Positions 16,582 through 24,481 of a stretch of 64,000 bases of DNA are shown here, one piece after another. Every line of letters begins with the position of its first letter. Position 1 is the first letter of the stretch. The stretch spans positions 19,081-83,080 of the forward strand of contig JAZKJD010000007.1 in assembly GCA_040384585.1 (NCBI GenBank), given 5' to 3'. The notes below the pieces were generated by a model. That model saw only the letters and a list, made by a program, of their open reading frames with translations, did no database searches and was not told the DNA's origin. Both the position numbers and the translations under genes were made by a program. This DNA comes from JAZKJD01 sp040384585. Lineage in GTDB: Bacteria; Pseudomonadota; Gammaproteobacteria; Diplorickettsiales; Diplorickettsiaceae.

Positions 16582-18149
16582 TATTTCCCTGTATTGTTAA
16601 ATAAATAATCAGGTTTTAAAAAATTTCCCATGGCTTTTAAAAAGGAATTCATCCAGTGATTCACATCATGAAGTTTCTCTCTTTTTCTAAGATGAAACAT
16701 TCGAATCTCCCTTTCATTTGTAGACATAGTGAGTGCTCTATGAAGTATGTCGGCAACATTGTCTATTTCATAAGGGTTAATAATCAATGCTTCACGAAGC
16801 ATTTCTGCAGCTCCAGCAAATGAAGAAAGCACTAAGACTCCAGGTTCATTAATTTGACAAGCTACAAACTCTTTAGCAACAAGATTCATACCATCTCTTA
16901 AAGAAGTCACAAGAGCAATAGCAGAATCTCGATAAAATCCTGCAAGTTTATCTTGACTAACAAAACCATAAAGATAACGAATGGGGTTCCATGAAACGCT
17001 TGAAAACTTCCCATTTATTTTACCAACAAGGTTATCAAGCTCTTCTTTTAATTCTTGGTATGCTTTTATATCAATTCTCGAGGGCACAACTATCTGAAGT
17101 AAAGTAACTTTTTCTATGTATTCCGGCCATTTTTCTAAAAGATGTTCAAAAGCTCGCAGGCGATGAACAAGGCCTTTTGTATAATCAAGTCGATCCACGC
17201 CCAATATGATACGTTGTTCATCATTTTCCCAACTTTTTTTGGCTTTCTTTGCTAAATGCACGAAACTATCAAAGGGGATACCCATTGAGAACGATCGAAC
17301 TCGAACGATACGTCCATTATATTCCACCAAGCTATTTTTTATATCAATTCTGCATCCTAAGCTTCGCTTACAACAATCCAAAAAATTCACAACGTAATCT
17401 TCAATATGAAAAGAAACCAAATCACATCCAAGCATCCCCTGTAAAACTTCGTCATCATGGGGAAAAAGTCTGAAAAGATCGTACGATGGAAAGGGGATAT
17501 GAAGGAAGAATCCTAGTTTACATTTTAGATTTTCTTCTTCTGCTTGTAGCCTTACCTTATTTGCAACCAATAAAAGGTGATAATCGTGAATCCAAACGAT
17601 AGGAATTGGAGAATCAGATTTCAATCCATCACTGATTTTTCTAAGTGTTTCAAGTATTTTTTCAGCAAAAAGAAAATTGACTTGACTATAGGCTTCCCAG
17701 CTTTCTGGGTTAAAAATAGCTCTATCAGACATACTGTGAAAGAGTGGCCAAAATGCAGCATTGCAGCAACTATTGTAGTAGAGACAATAGGTTTCCTTAT
17801 CAATATTCATAGGAATGACCTGCTCTGCTTTTAATTCAGAAGCCGAAGCTTTGTCTAAGGGATCAGGTTCAGGAATTTTAATAGACTTCATTCCAAAATA
17901 ATCTTGTAAATAAACACCAGGAAATCCGATCCACAGTCCTGAAGACTGTACAACAAGAGATGAAAGCGCCGTCACTAATCCGCTAGCACTATATTTTCTT
18001 TCAAAACTGTCAGTTTCTTCATTGTATTTTAGGATAAAAGCTAGACGATTACTGACAACGATCAAAGTAATGAAAGTATTATTATTAACTTCGTCTTGAT
18101 TCAATTTAGAACATTGTAGTTTTGCTTTTTCTTGCCTCGCAAATTTCAT
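16581..18149 (-). CDS. otsA: Alpha,alpha-trehalose-phosphate synthase (UDP-forming), GT20
   Basis: Makes trehalose-6-phosphate from UDP-glucose and glucose-6-phosphate. The 522-residue protein has the OtsA core: VSNRLAF and ASGLVTAL near the N-terminus, WIGFPG, WIHDYHLLLV, FFLHIPFPSYDLFR, GVDRLDYTKG for donor binding, and SLRDGMNLVAKEFVACQ at the C-terminal domain. About 30 extra residues precede the core. No otsB phosphatase is adjacent, although a HAD phosphatase lies 3.7 kb away. It shares a start/stop overlap with the integrase gene and is divergent from the HTH/ParB regulator gene across an inverted repeat. Trehalose could serve as stress protectant or act in exchange with an arthropod host; this is inference. 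Confidence 0.95.
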   Translation of the reverse strand: MKFARQEKAKLQCSKLNQDEVNNNTFITLIVVSNRLAFILKYNEETDSFERKYSASGLVTALSSLVVQSSGLWIGFPGVYLQDYFGMKSIKIPEPDPLDKASASELKAEQVIPMNIDKETYCLYYNSCCNAAFWPLFHSMSDRAIFNPESWEAYSQVNFLFAEKILETLRKISDGLKSDSPIPIVWIHDYHLLLVANKVRLQAEEENLKCKLGFFLHIPFPSYDLFRLFPHDDEVLQGMLGCDLVSFHIEDYVVNFLDCCKRSLGCRIDIKNSLVEYNGRIVRVRSFSMGIPFDSFVHLAKKAKKSWENDEQRIILGVDRLDYTKGLVHRLRAFEHLLEKWPEYIEKVTLLQIVVPSRIDIKAYQELKEELDNLVGKINGKFSSVSWNPIRYLYGFVSQDKLAGFYRDSAIALVTSLRDGMNLVAKEFVACQINEPGVLVLSSFAGAAEMLREALIINPYEIDNVADILHRALTMSTNEREIRMFHLRKREKLHDVNHWMNSFLKAMGNFLKPDYLFNNTGK

Positions 18150-18195
18150 TCGTATTCTCCAAAATCATTTTTATTTACGTTCCAATCTACATTGA

Positions 18196-18221
18196 AATAA
18201 ATGAAAAAAATTTCATTTATT
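18196..18221. promoter_or_regulatory. Inverted-repeat operator between otsA and the HTH/ParB regulator
   Basis: Perfect 11-base arms AATAAATGAAA and TTTCATTTATT separated by four A, in the 131-base gap between the divergent otsA (start 18149) and regulator (start 18281) genes. A related ATGAAATTTAT half-site lies at about 18242. The position is right for a repressor controlling both directions. Confidence 0.65.
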
Positions 18222-18280
18222 CTTCAGTACTATTTCCTTACATGAAATTTATACAAAAAAAGATAAGGAAAAGATAAAAA

Positions 18281-19057
18281 ATGGAATTGGCATTATTAAG
18301 AGCAGCCCGAATCTTTGGAACACAAAGAAAATTAGCTAAAATAATTGGGGCTAGCCCTGAACAAGTGAACAGCTGGTTAAACAAAAATATTCAAATTCCT
18401 CTTGAGTATGCCCTAGAAATTGCACGCGCAACTCAACATAAAGTTAAATGGGATGAATTAACATCAAAAAAGATAACTGAACATGTAGCGCGCGCTAATA
18501 CACCGTTAACAAATACAATGGGATATTATATTGAATTATCACACATTCCTGTTCAAAAAATTAAATCTTCTTATACTGATTTGACAGGCGATAAAAAAAT
18601 AGATGCCATGGATCCAGAAAGACCCATTTGTGTTGATGAAAACAATAAGCTTATTTTCGGAATAAATAGGCTTCGTCTCTATCAAAAACAGCAACAAAAA
18701 AGAATTCCAGCCCGACGTTTATCCCTGTCCGATTTGATAAAAAATCACTATAACACTACCGATCTCATCAATATCTTTGATCTCATTGAAAGAACAGTGA
18801 TTGGAATCAAATTAGAAAGTTTTATTGGAAATCGCCAAGGACAACGGCTTGATTTAAATAAACCTATGGGAAATTTCCCAGAAGTTATAAAAAAAGGGAC
18901 AACAACAAGGGATTTCATTGCTACGTTATTGGGATTTAATAATGAAAAAAAATTTAGACAGTTGAAGAAAATACTACATCAGGGAAATAAAACACTGATT
19001 GAAAACTTGCGAAAAAATAAGATAAACCTTTCTAAGGCTGTGAAGTTGCTACATTAG
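18281..19057 (+). CDS. Regulator with Cro/YdaS-like HTH and ParB-like domain
   Basis: The first 55 residues (LRAARIFGTQRKLAKIIGASPEQVNSWLNKNIQIPLEYALEIARAT) form a YdaS/Cro-type helix-turn-helix of the kind found in prophage repressors. Residues about 88-150 resemble the ParB/Srx N-terminal domain: HIPVQKIKSS, PICVDENNKLIFGINRLRLYQKQQQKRIPARRLSL, matching the pattern 'P-I-x-V-d-x-x-x-x-L-I-x-G-x-x-R'. The C-terminal 100 residues are basic with helical repeats. The combination suggests a regulator or partition-type protein of the integrative element, probably acting at 18196-18221. The TAG stop codon overlaps the first bases of a family D repeat. Confidence 0.68.
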   Translation: MELALLRAARIFGTQRKLAKIIGASPEQVNSWLNKNIQIPLEYALEIARATQHKVKWDELTSKKITEHVARANTPLTNTMGYYIELSHIPVQKIKSSYTDLTGDKKIDAMDPERPICVDENNKLIFGINRLRLYQKQQQKRIPARRLSLSDLIKNHYNTTDLINIFDLIERTVIGIKLESFIGNRQGQRLDLNKPMGNFPEVIKKGTTTRDFIATLLGFNNEKKFRQLKKILHQGNKTLIENLRKNKINLSKAVKLLH

Positions 19058-19201
19058 GGTGTGTCGTCATTTAGCGAGCATGAGCCAGAAAGCGTGGTTT
19101 TTCGAGTATCGTAACGGAGCCCACTTGCAGGGTTGTGAGTAACGAAACGCAGAAAGTACGACGGTTTATAAGCATCATCGTACCAAATGACGACACACCC
19201 T
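19056..19201. repeat. Family D palindromic repeat, copy D1
   Basis: A 146-base long inverted repeat. The ends AGGGTGTGTCGTCATT and AATGACGACACACCCT are perfectly complementary. The inner part carries GAGTATCGTAACGGAGC and GTGAGTAACGAAACGCAGAAA, both also present in copy D2 at 55214-55357. It begins within the stop codon of the upstream gene and ends 46 bases before the helicase start. Confidence 0.9.
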
Positions 19202-19246
19202 AGCTTGAATGACAAAAAATCATTTAGCTTAAACAAGGAGTAAGCG

Positions 19247-20749
19247 ATGAGATTTAACGAAAAAAAGTCACCCTCTCTGATTTTCGGCATTTATTCACTG
19301 CCTGCTGAACAAGCCGTATTAGGTGGCTTACTATTAAATAATGCTAGTTGGCCAAAAGTACGCGATCAGTTAAGTTTCAAGGATTTTTATCAATATGAAC
19401 ACCAAATCTTATTCCAATTAATCGCTAAAAAATTGGAAAAAGGGGATCCTATTGATGCGCTTATTTTAAGTGAAGAAATTAAAAACTTTATCGCACTCAA
19501 AAAAATCAAGGGTGAACACTATGTTTTTGAACTCATTAAAAATACGCCAAGTACGGCAAATATAGCGACTTATGCCACTATCGTTAAAGAACATGCTCAG
19601 CGTAGAGAATTAAAAAAATTATTGGACTCTCTACAGCCCACTGTATCACTAGAAAGTATAACAAACTTGGTTAAAATTTTCAAAAACGGAGTCAATCGCT
19701 TAGAGAATGAAAAGAAGATCACACACAAACTTATCTATCGTTGTTTTATCGACATTCCCACAAAACCAATAGACTGGCTATGGCCACACTATATTGCAAA
19801 AGGTAAATTATCCATTATTGCCGGTAATCCTGGTTTAGGAAAATCGCAAATTACAGCAAGCCTTGCGGCTATTATCAGCACTGGGGGGCTATGGCCTGTT
19901 GAACAGACTGCTTGTAACCCTGGCCAAGTTATCTTTCTTTCCGCTGAAGATAATCCAGAAGATACCATAAAACCGCGCTTACAAGCGGCGAATGCCGATC
20001 TGACAAAAATATTCATTTTAGATGACTTGGAAAGCCATGATAAGGAAGGAAGACTTCATAGACCGTTTAATCTAAAAACGGATTTAAAACAATTAGAATA
20101 TTGGATTAAAACCAATGGAAAAATTTCCTTAGTCGTTATCGATCCCATTTCCGCCTATCTAGGAATGATAGACAGTCATAAAAACTCAGAAGTCAGATCC
20201 TTATTATCTCCACTTAGCAAGCTAGCAGCACAGTACAATATTGCGATTATCGGCATTTCCCATCTCAATAAAAGCGCGCATACGGATCCTCTCATGCGTG
20301 TCAGCGGAAGCCTGGCTTTCGTCGCTGCAGCACGTGCGACCTATCTGGTGGCAATGGATCCCCATAATGAAGACAGACGTTTATTTTTGCCAATGAAAAA
20401 TAATATTGGTAATGATAAAACAGGTTTTGCTTTTTCTATTCAAGCCTACCGCTTAAAAAATAATATAGAAAGCTCTAAAATCGTGTGGGAAAACGAAATC
20501 ATCCATACAAAGGCCTATGAGGTCATGACAGCACCTCAATCAGATTTCGAAGACCAAAGTGCTTTAAACGAAGCCAAAACGTTTCTCTTAGATTTACTGA
20601 CCATTTCTTCTCGCTCAGTTAAAGAAATACAATCGGCCGCCTATCAAGCAGGCCATGCTTGGCGGACGGTTCGTCGTGCTAAAGATCAACTAAAAATTAT
20701 GACTAAGAAACAAAGCATGGTAGGCGGCTGGTTTTGGGAATTACGATGA
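19247..20749 (+). CDS. DnaB N-terminal domain fused to RepA/AAA_25-like helicase
   Basis: A 500-residue protein with two recognisable parts. Residues about 16-115 match the DnaB helicase N-terminal domain (SLPAEQAVLGGLLLNN, DFYQYEHQILFQLI, GDPIDALILSEEI, TPSTANIATYATIVKEHAQRR). Residues about 175-420 are a RecA-fold ATPase of the RepA/AAA_25 type, with Walker A GNPGLGKS at 193-200, SAEDNPEDTIKPRL, Walker B LVVIDP and a late GISHLNKS/GSLAFVAAARAT motif. The C-terminal 80 residues look like a winged helix (SRSVKEIQSAAYQAGHAWRTVRRAKDQL). It is probably the replicative helicase of the integrative element. A strong AAGGAG ribosome site precedes the start. Confidence 0.85.
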   Translation: MRFNEKKSPSLIFGIYSLPAEQAVLGGLLLNNASWPKVRDQLSFKDFYQYEHQILFQLIAKKLEKGDPIDALILSEEIKNFIALKKIKGEHYVFELIKNTPSTANIATYATIVKEHAQRRELKKLLDSLQPTVSLESITNLVKIFKNGVNRLENEKKITHKLIYRCFIDIPTKPIDWLWPHYIAKGKLSIIAGNPGLGKSQITASLAAIISTGGLWPVEQTACNPGQVIFLSAEDNPEDTIKPRLQAANADLTKIFILDDLESHDKEGRLHRPFNLKTDLKQLEYWIKTNGKISLVVIDPISAYLGMIDSHKNSEVRSLLSPLSKLAAQYNIAIIGISHLNKSAHTDPLMRVSGSLAFVAAARATYLVAMDPHNEDRRLFLPMKNNIGNDKTGFAFSIQAYRLKNNIESSKIVWENEIIHTKAYEVMTAPQSDFEDQSALNEAKTFLLDLLTISSRSVKEIQSAAYQAGHAWRTVRRAKDQLKIMTKKQSMVGGWFWELR

Positions 20750-20837
20750 AGTGATCCAAAAAAACAGAAGGTGCCCAACTTTTACATCAAAAAGAGTTTT
20801 GTAGATAAAAATCAAATCCAACTTTCAGGAGTCCAGT

Positions 20838-21095
20838 ATGAAATGTATCAATGCGAAATGTGGTTATGTAAAAACAAAAGTCTATGACTCACGCAAAATA
20901 CAATCGGGAAGACTCTATAAGAGAAAGCGTATTTGTCATAAATGTAACACGCGCTATACCTCGTTTGAGATTCCGATCTATCTAGGAAAGGTTAGTCTCA
21001 ATCAAAGATATGTTGTGGAACAAATCAGAAGCTATTTTGGAGAAACATTGGATCCTTACTACCAATGGCGGTTCATCATGACAATCTATTCGTAA
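20838..21095 (+). CDS. Small zinc-ribbon protein resembling the NrdR N-terminus
   Basis: An 85-residue protein with four cysteines arranged as a zinc ribbon (MKCINAKCG and RICHKCNTRYTSFEIPIYL). The second half of the ribbon and the spacing of the basic RLYKRKRIC stretch closely resemble the N-terminal zinc ribbon of NrdR, without its ATP-cone domain. A phage Ogr/Delta-type zinc finger is an alternative. It has a CAGGAG ribosome site and follows the helicase gene by 88 bases. It probably binds nucleic acid as part of the integrative element. Confidence 0.6.
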   Translation: MKCINAKCGYVKTKVYDSRKIQSGRLYKRKRICHKCNTRYTSFEIPIYLGKVSLNQRYVVEQIRSYFGETLDPYYQWRFIMTIYS

Positions 21096-21223
21096 AAAAT
21101 CGCTAAATAAGTGAGTAGCCATAGCAAATAATGTGGATTGCTAATGCTAAAATTTGTGATGATACTAACCATAAGAAACGTTAGATTAAAATTTGTTAGT
21201 TAATTAAAAATAAAGGAGAGATT

Positions 21224-21622
21224 ATGTCAGAATTACTCGCAATCCTTGCTATCACTGGTGCAGGTAAAATAGCACATTATTTAGGTACCGAAGGATCAAT
21301 TGCTTTACCGGCGATAACACACACGCCTGGATCAGGAATCTACACTATTTCATTTGCTACAGAAAAAAAGGTTAAAGACACCCTTCCCCCTTTTGTTCTC
21401 ACTACAATTACTGACACGACATCAAGGGCACTAATATCGAAATTGTCGACACCTGTTAGCATCGTCCCCTATAGTGTTGCGGTGAAATTTATATATACGT
21501 TATCATTTTCTATTTCTGTATCCCAAGTGCAGTGCTTGCTTTTGGGCTTATGTACCACCACGCCAGCGGATCCCGATACCCTAATCACGGTAAGAATCGT
21601 TGCAGATGCATACGATAGTTGA
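21224..21622 (+). CDS. Hypothetical protein, 132 residues
   Basis: Preceded by a strong ribosome site (AAAGGAGAG), so probably expressed. The sequence is rich in Thr, Ser, Ile and Ala (MSELLAILAITGAGKIAHYLGTEGSIALPAI at the start) with alternating polar/hydrophobic segments that suggest beta strands, and ends with TLITVRIVADAYDS. There is no signal peptide and no motif I recognise. It is a single-gene unit with a terminator shortly downstream, inside the integrative element. Confidence 0.6.
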   Translation: MSELLAILAITGAGKIAHYLGTEGSIALPAITHTPGSGIYTISFATEKKVKDTLPPFVLTTITDTTSRALISKLSTPVSIVPYSVAVKFIYTLSFSISVSQVQCLLLGLCTTTPADPDTLITVRIVADAYDS

Positions 21623-21716
21623 TTCTAATCCTGCTAAGAATTAGACTAGCCATTCTGCAAAATAGGAATTGATTAAGAATATCAAACTCTTATAGAGTCA
21701 AATTTTTTAATATAGG

Positions 21717-21740
21717 CCTTTTGCAGAAAGGTTTTTTATT
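21717..21740 (+). terminator. Weak Rho-independent terminator
   Basis: A 5-bp stem CCTTT/AAAGG with a 5-base loop at 21717-21731 followed by TTTTTTATT. It lies about 95 bases after the stop of the 132-residue gene. Confidence 0.5.
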
Positions 21741-21810
21741 GGGCGCCTTCCGCTTTTTTGGACCACTTCATCGATAATTCACGGAGACAAGGGTACATTA
21801 GGGACAGAAA

Positions 21811-22476
21811 CTAGAGTAAAATATCTAAAATATCCGTTAAATGTCTAATAGTATAAGTTGGATTCAGTGCACGACACGTTTTCTCATCACCATATCCATA
21901 CTCTGCCCAACAGGAATTTGCTCCAATATTTTGTGCGAATAGTAAATCTACAGACGTATCTCCAATCATTAAGACTTCTTTCGGATCTACCTCGTTAAAT
22001 TTTGGCTTGATAAAATCAACATAGGCCATAGGGTCAGGTTTTTTTCGTAGCGTTTTAGTGTCACCTATGACCATGGCAATATATTGTTTTATCCGAAAGC
22101 GTTCTAGCGCAGCGTCTAGAGCAATAACCGGTTTATTGCTAACAACAGTGAGTATAAAACCAGTAGAATAGAGCTTAGCCAATACTTCATCTACTTTTGA
22201 GAAAGGTGCACTTTCTTGTTCACCTTCGACCAAATAGATCGCTTCATAGCTATCTAATAAATGCTGGATTTGAGGATAGCTTAATTCTGGACTGAGCACT
22301 CGTAATATTTTTTCCGTGCCAAAACCGGCTCGAATTGTTCTCTCGATGAAATTATGGTCAGGAAGAGTCATATTGAATGCTTTATAAGCACGTTTGATAC
22401 AAAAAAATATCACCTCATGTGTCGCACAAAGCGTGCCGTCAAAATCAAAAATAATTAATTTATAGTTATTCATCAT
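21811..22476 (-). CDS. HAD-family phosphatase, phosphoglycolate-phosphatase-like
   Basis: The 221-residue protein has all four HAD motifs: FDFDGTLCA (nucleophile Asp), VVSNKP (motif II, Ser-Asn), Lys in KTLRKKPDPMAY (motif III) and MIGDTSVDLLFAQN (motif IV). The helical cap after motif I is the C1 type seen in Gph/PGMB-like enzymes. The substrate cannot be read. OtsB-type trehalose-6-phosphate phosphatases have a different cap, so a link to the otsA gene on the same element is only a possibility. It is convergent with the 132-residue gene. The start may be ATG 22476 or 22473. Confidence 0.85.
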   Translation of the reverse strand: MMNNYKLIIFDFDGTLCATHEVIFFCIKRAYKAFNMTLPDHNFIERTIRAGFGTEKILRVLSPELSYPQIQHLLDSYEAIYLVEGEQESAPFSKVDEVLAKLYSTGFILTVVSNKPVIALDAALERFRIKQYIAMVIGDTKTLRKKPDPMAYVDFIKPKFNEVDPKEVLMIGDTSVDLLFAQNIGANSCWAEYGYGDEKTCRALNPTYTIRHLTDILDILL

Positions 22477-22765
22477 GCGAATAATAAAATACCCCTATTG
22501 ATTACTTTTTAAGAAAGGTAATGATGAAATGATTCGGGGTCCACCCCTCACCTAGCTTTTCTAGGAACCATAGGGACAGAACCTAATTGATATAATAAAT
22601 TATAGTTTGACTTATTTTATGAAACTACAGCTATATACAGGCAATCCTAAAATGGGAACGACTTAACTGTACTTATAAAGATATTTACATTTTATTTTAT
22701 ACAAATAAAATAATAAATTATAGACCCAAAGGATTTCACGTTGTGGTTAGGCACACGAGGGCGAG

Positions 22766-22845
22766 CGAGCAGAGTATATACGGAATACATGAGAACGCGA
22801 AGCCCCGATATATAACAACACAACTTGAAAGGCGAAGAGTATATA
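22766..22845 (+). repeat. Family B repeat, copy B1
   Basis: Contains GAGTATATACGGAATACATGAG and ends with GGCGAAGAGTATATA. It shares its layout with the in-gene copy in purD (41003-41092) and with 57735-57864. The GAGTATATA ends are repeated at both sides. It runs directly into the family C array. Confidence 0.7.
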
Positions 22846-23037
22846 CCCATTGCACTTGAAGGTACGAATTTGCATCTTCAAGTACTTTCTTTTCGCGATG
22901 GGGATTTTCAAGGAGAGAATCGCGATTCTCTCCTTGAATGGCGGGGCAAAAGCTTGGCTTTTGCCCCGCCATGTAAACGGGTATACCGCTCGCTGTGATT
23001 TAAAAAGATTTGCATCTTCAGGTGCGAGCGGTATAGA
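22846..23037 (+). repeat. Family C hairpin array, copy C1
   Basis: Four consecutive palindromes: an arm pair CTTGAAGG...TCTTCAAG (about 22855-22885); a perfect 30-base palindrome with half TCAAGGAGAGAATCG (about 22910-22940); a 14-bp stem TGGCGGGGCAAAAG; and an 11-bp stem ATACCGCTCGC closing at about 23035. The whole order is repeated at 55990-56204. It ends 37 bases before the GT4 start and could fold in that gene's leader RNA. Confidence 0.85.
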
Positions 23038-23073
23038 TATTCGAATTATAGTCATAGTCAAGGTACGTAACAA

Positions 23074-24276
23074 ATGCGAATATTACTCTTAACCGGCGAA
23101 TTTGATCCCTTTAATATAGGCGGTTTAGGAAGATACGTTAATAAAATATTTGAATTAATAAGTTCGGATCCGGATATTCAGATAGATGTGCTAAACATCA
23201 TAAACTATATAAAAATTCACTTTTCATCTCCATTTAAAGCGCTTGAAAAAATCCAAACAAAACGAAGTATTATTCTCCATATCGATGGAAAAAGTGATGG
23301 GGTTGTAGAAAATGACAAAGAGGGAGCAGATATTATTGCGAGTAGTATTCAATACTTGCTTTTTCCCTATGATATTGTGTTTGTACAAGATGTCCATAAT
23401 GCGCGTGTTGCACGTCAATTGTTGCAAAAAAAATTAGTGTCACATATCATTTCCTTCGTACATTTAAGCTGCAATTATTATAATCCACATCTTCAAACCA
23501 TTTATCAGAGTAAAACTGCTTTTATAAGCAAAAAAAGAGTCTGTGAAAAAATATTAGAAGAATTATCTAGTGCTTATCTTTGTCCTTCAAAGCATACTAA
23601 AAAACTGGCAACATCACCTAAGCTAAGACTTTCTACCTGTCATGTCATACCATTAGCAGCGAATATAAATCTTGCTCAGACTTCGCTACAGCAATTAAAC
23701 AAAAATAAATGGGATCACTTGCAGCCACTTCGTCTTATTTCAGTGGGTAGGTTTGTTGAGCAAAAAGCACCTCTCTATTTATGTGACGTTATTAAATATT
23801 GCCGTGATTTTGGTCTCGATTTCCATATCACCTTAATCGGTACCGGCTATATGAAAGCAGAAGTGGATGTTCGATTACAAAAAGAAAATTTAAACGATTA
23901 TGTCACAATCATTTATCGTCATCTCAATGAAAAAGAAGTTTTTGCACATCTTTCTAAAAGCCACATTTTTATATCGACGACGTTATTTGAAAGCTTTGGT
24001 TTCTCTATTTTAGAGGCGATGGCTTGCGAGTGCGTGCCTATTTGTTTTAATAATACAGCGATTCCTGAGTTGATTAATTCAAATGAGGTAGGTTTTTTAA
24101 TTGAAAATGAACAACCTCAGTATATGGCTGAGAAAATTTTAAGTTTAGCAAAGACCCCCAATTTGCTTCAGAAAATAGCCAGCAACGCTAAATGTCGAGC
24201 GAGCCACTATACATGGGAAAGACATGTTAAAAAACTCATGTCGTTGTTTACCGCTACTCTCGGGTCTCCCATTTAG
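23074..24276 (+). CDS. GT4-family glycosyltransferase
   Basis: A 400-residue GT-B fold enzyme of glycosyltransferase family 4. The N-terminal domain begins LLLTGEFDPFNIGGLGRYV, the GT4 glycine-rich acceptor-side motif. The C-terminal domain has LRLISVGRFVEQKAP, LIGTGYMKAEV, and the donor-binding FISTTLFESFGFSILEAMACECVPI with the E-x7-E motif. Donor and acceptor are unknown. It stands alone on the plus strand within the integrative element, downstream of the B/C repeat array. A role in making a surface or soluble glycan, perhaps together with otsA, is inference. Confidence 0.9.
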   Translation: MRILLLTGEFDPFNIGGLGRYVNKIFELISSDPDIQIDVLNIINYIKIHFSSPFKALEKIQTKRSIILHIDGKSDGVVENDKEGADIIASSIQYLLFPYDIVFVQDVHNARVARQLLQKKLVSHIISFVHLSCNYYNPHLQTIYQSKTAFISKKRVCEKILEELSSAYLCPSKHTKKLATSPKLRLSTCHVIPLAANINLAQTSLQQLNKNKWDHLQPLRLISVGRFVEQKAPLYLCDVIKYCRDFGLDFHITLIGTGYMKAEVDVRLQKENLNDYVTIIYRHLNEKEVFAHLSKSHIFISTTLFESFGFSILEAMACECVPICFNNTAIPELINSNEVGFLIENEQPQYMAEKILSLAKTPNLLQKIASNAKCRASHYTWERHVKKLMSLFTATLGSPI

Positions 24277-24342
24277 AGGTTTTTAGCCATTTCATACCGC
24301 TCTTCTTTTTCTTCTCTAAAAGTCCTAACGCCTTTAGAAAAT

Positions 24343-24356
24343 CTATAGCAAGATCA
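24343..24356 (-). repeat. Solo IS3-type terminal repeat
   Basis: CTATAGCAAGATCA, the reverse complement of the IS3-type end at 11637 and 12097. No transposase is next to it. It lies in the 205-base gap between the GT4 and chitinase genes, which otherwise shows nothing recognisable. Confidence 0.5.
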
Positions 24357-24481
24357 CACTATCCTTTTACTAGATAAAGCGGGTGTTTTCTGACCTCTTT
24401 TACTCCATACTTGAATCATTGTCACCTTAGCAAAACTTCGTGTGATAAAGCCAATGATTTAAATTTTTTGGGATATTTCAT

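Larger units (their letters stand above)
22477..23073. other. Gene-free repeat-rich stretch between HAD and GT4 genes
   Basis: No gene is credible here. The first 260 bases are AT-rich and contain an end similar to family E (AGGGACAGAACCT at about 22570). The rest is a family B unit directly followed by a family C hairpin array. Frames through the array appear open only because its arms are palindromic. Confidence 0.6.

Noticed and set aside
21811..22476. HAD phosphatase as trehalose-6-phosphate phosphatase (OtsB)
   Set aside because: The cap position and motifs are of the phosphoglycolate-phosphatase type, not the OtsB type, so co-location with otsA alone is not enough.
22736..23092. Several overlapping open frames on both strands (for example encoding GAKAWLLPRHVNGYTAR and AGQKPSFCPAIQGEN)
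   Set aside because: They run through the family B/C palindromes, whose arms are open on both strands. The same peptides appear at the second array (55927-56212). No ribosome sites or protein families support them.
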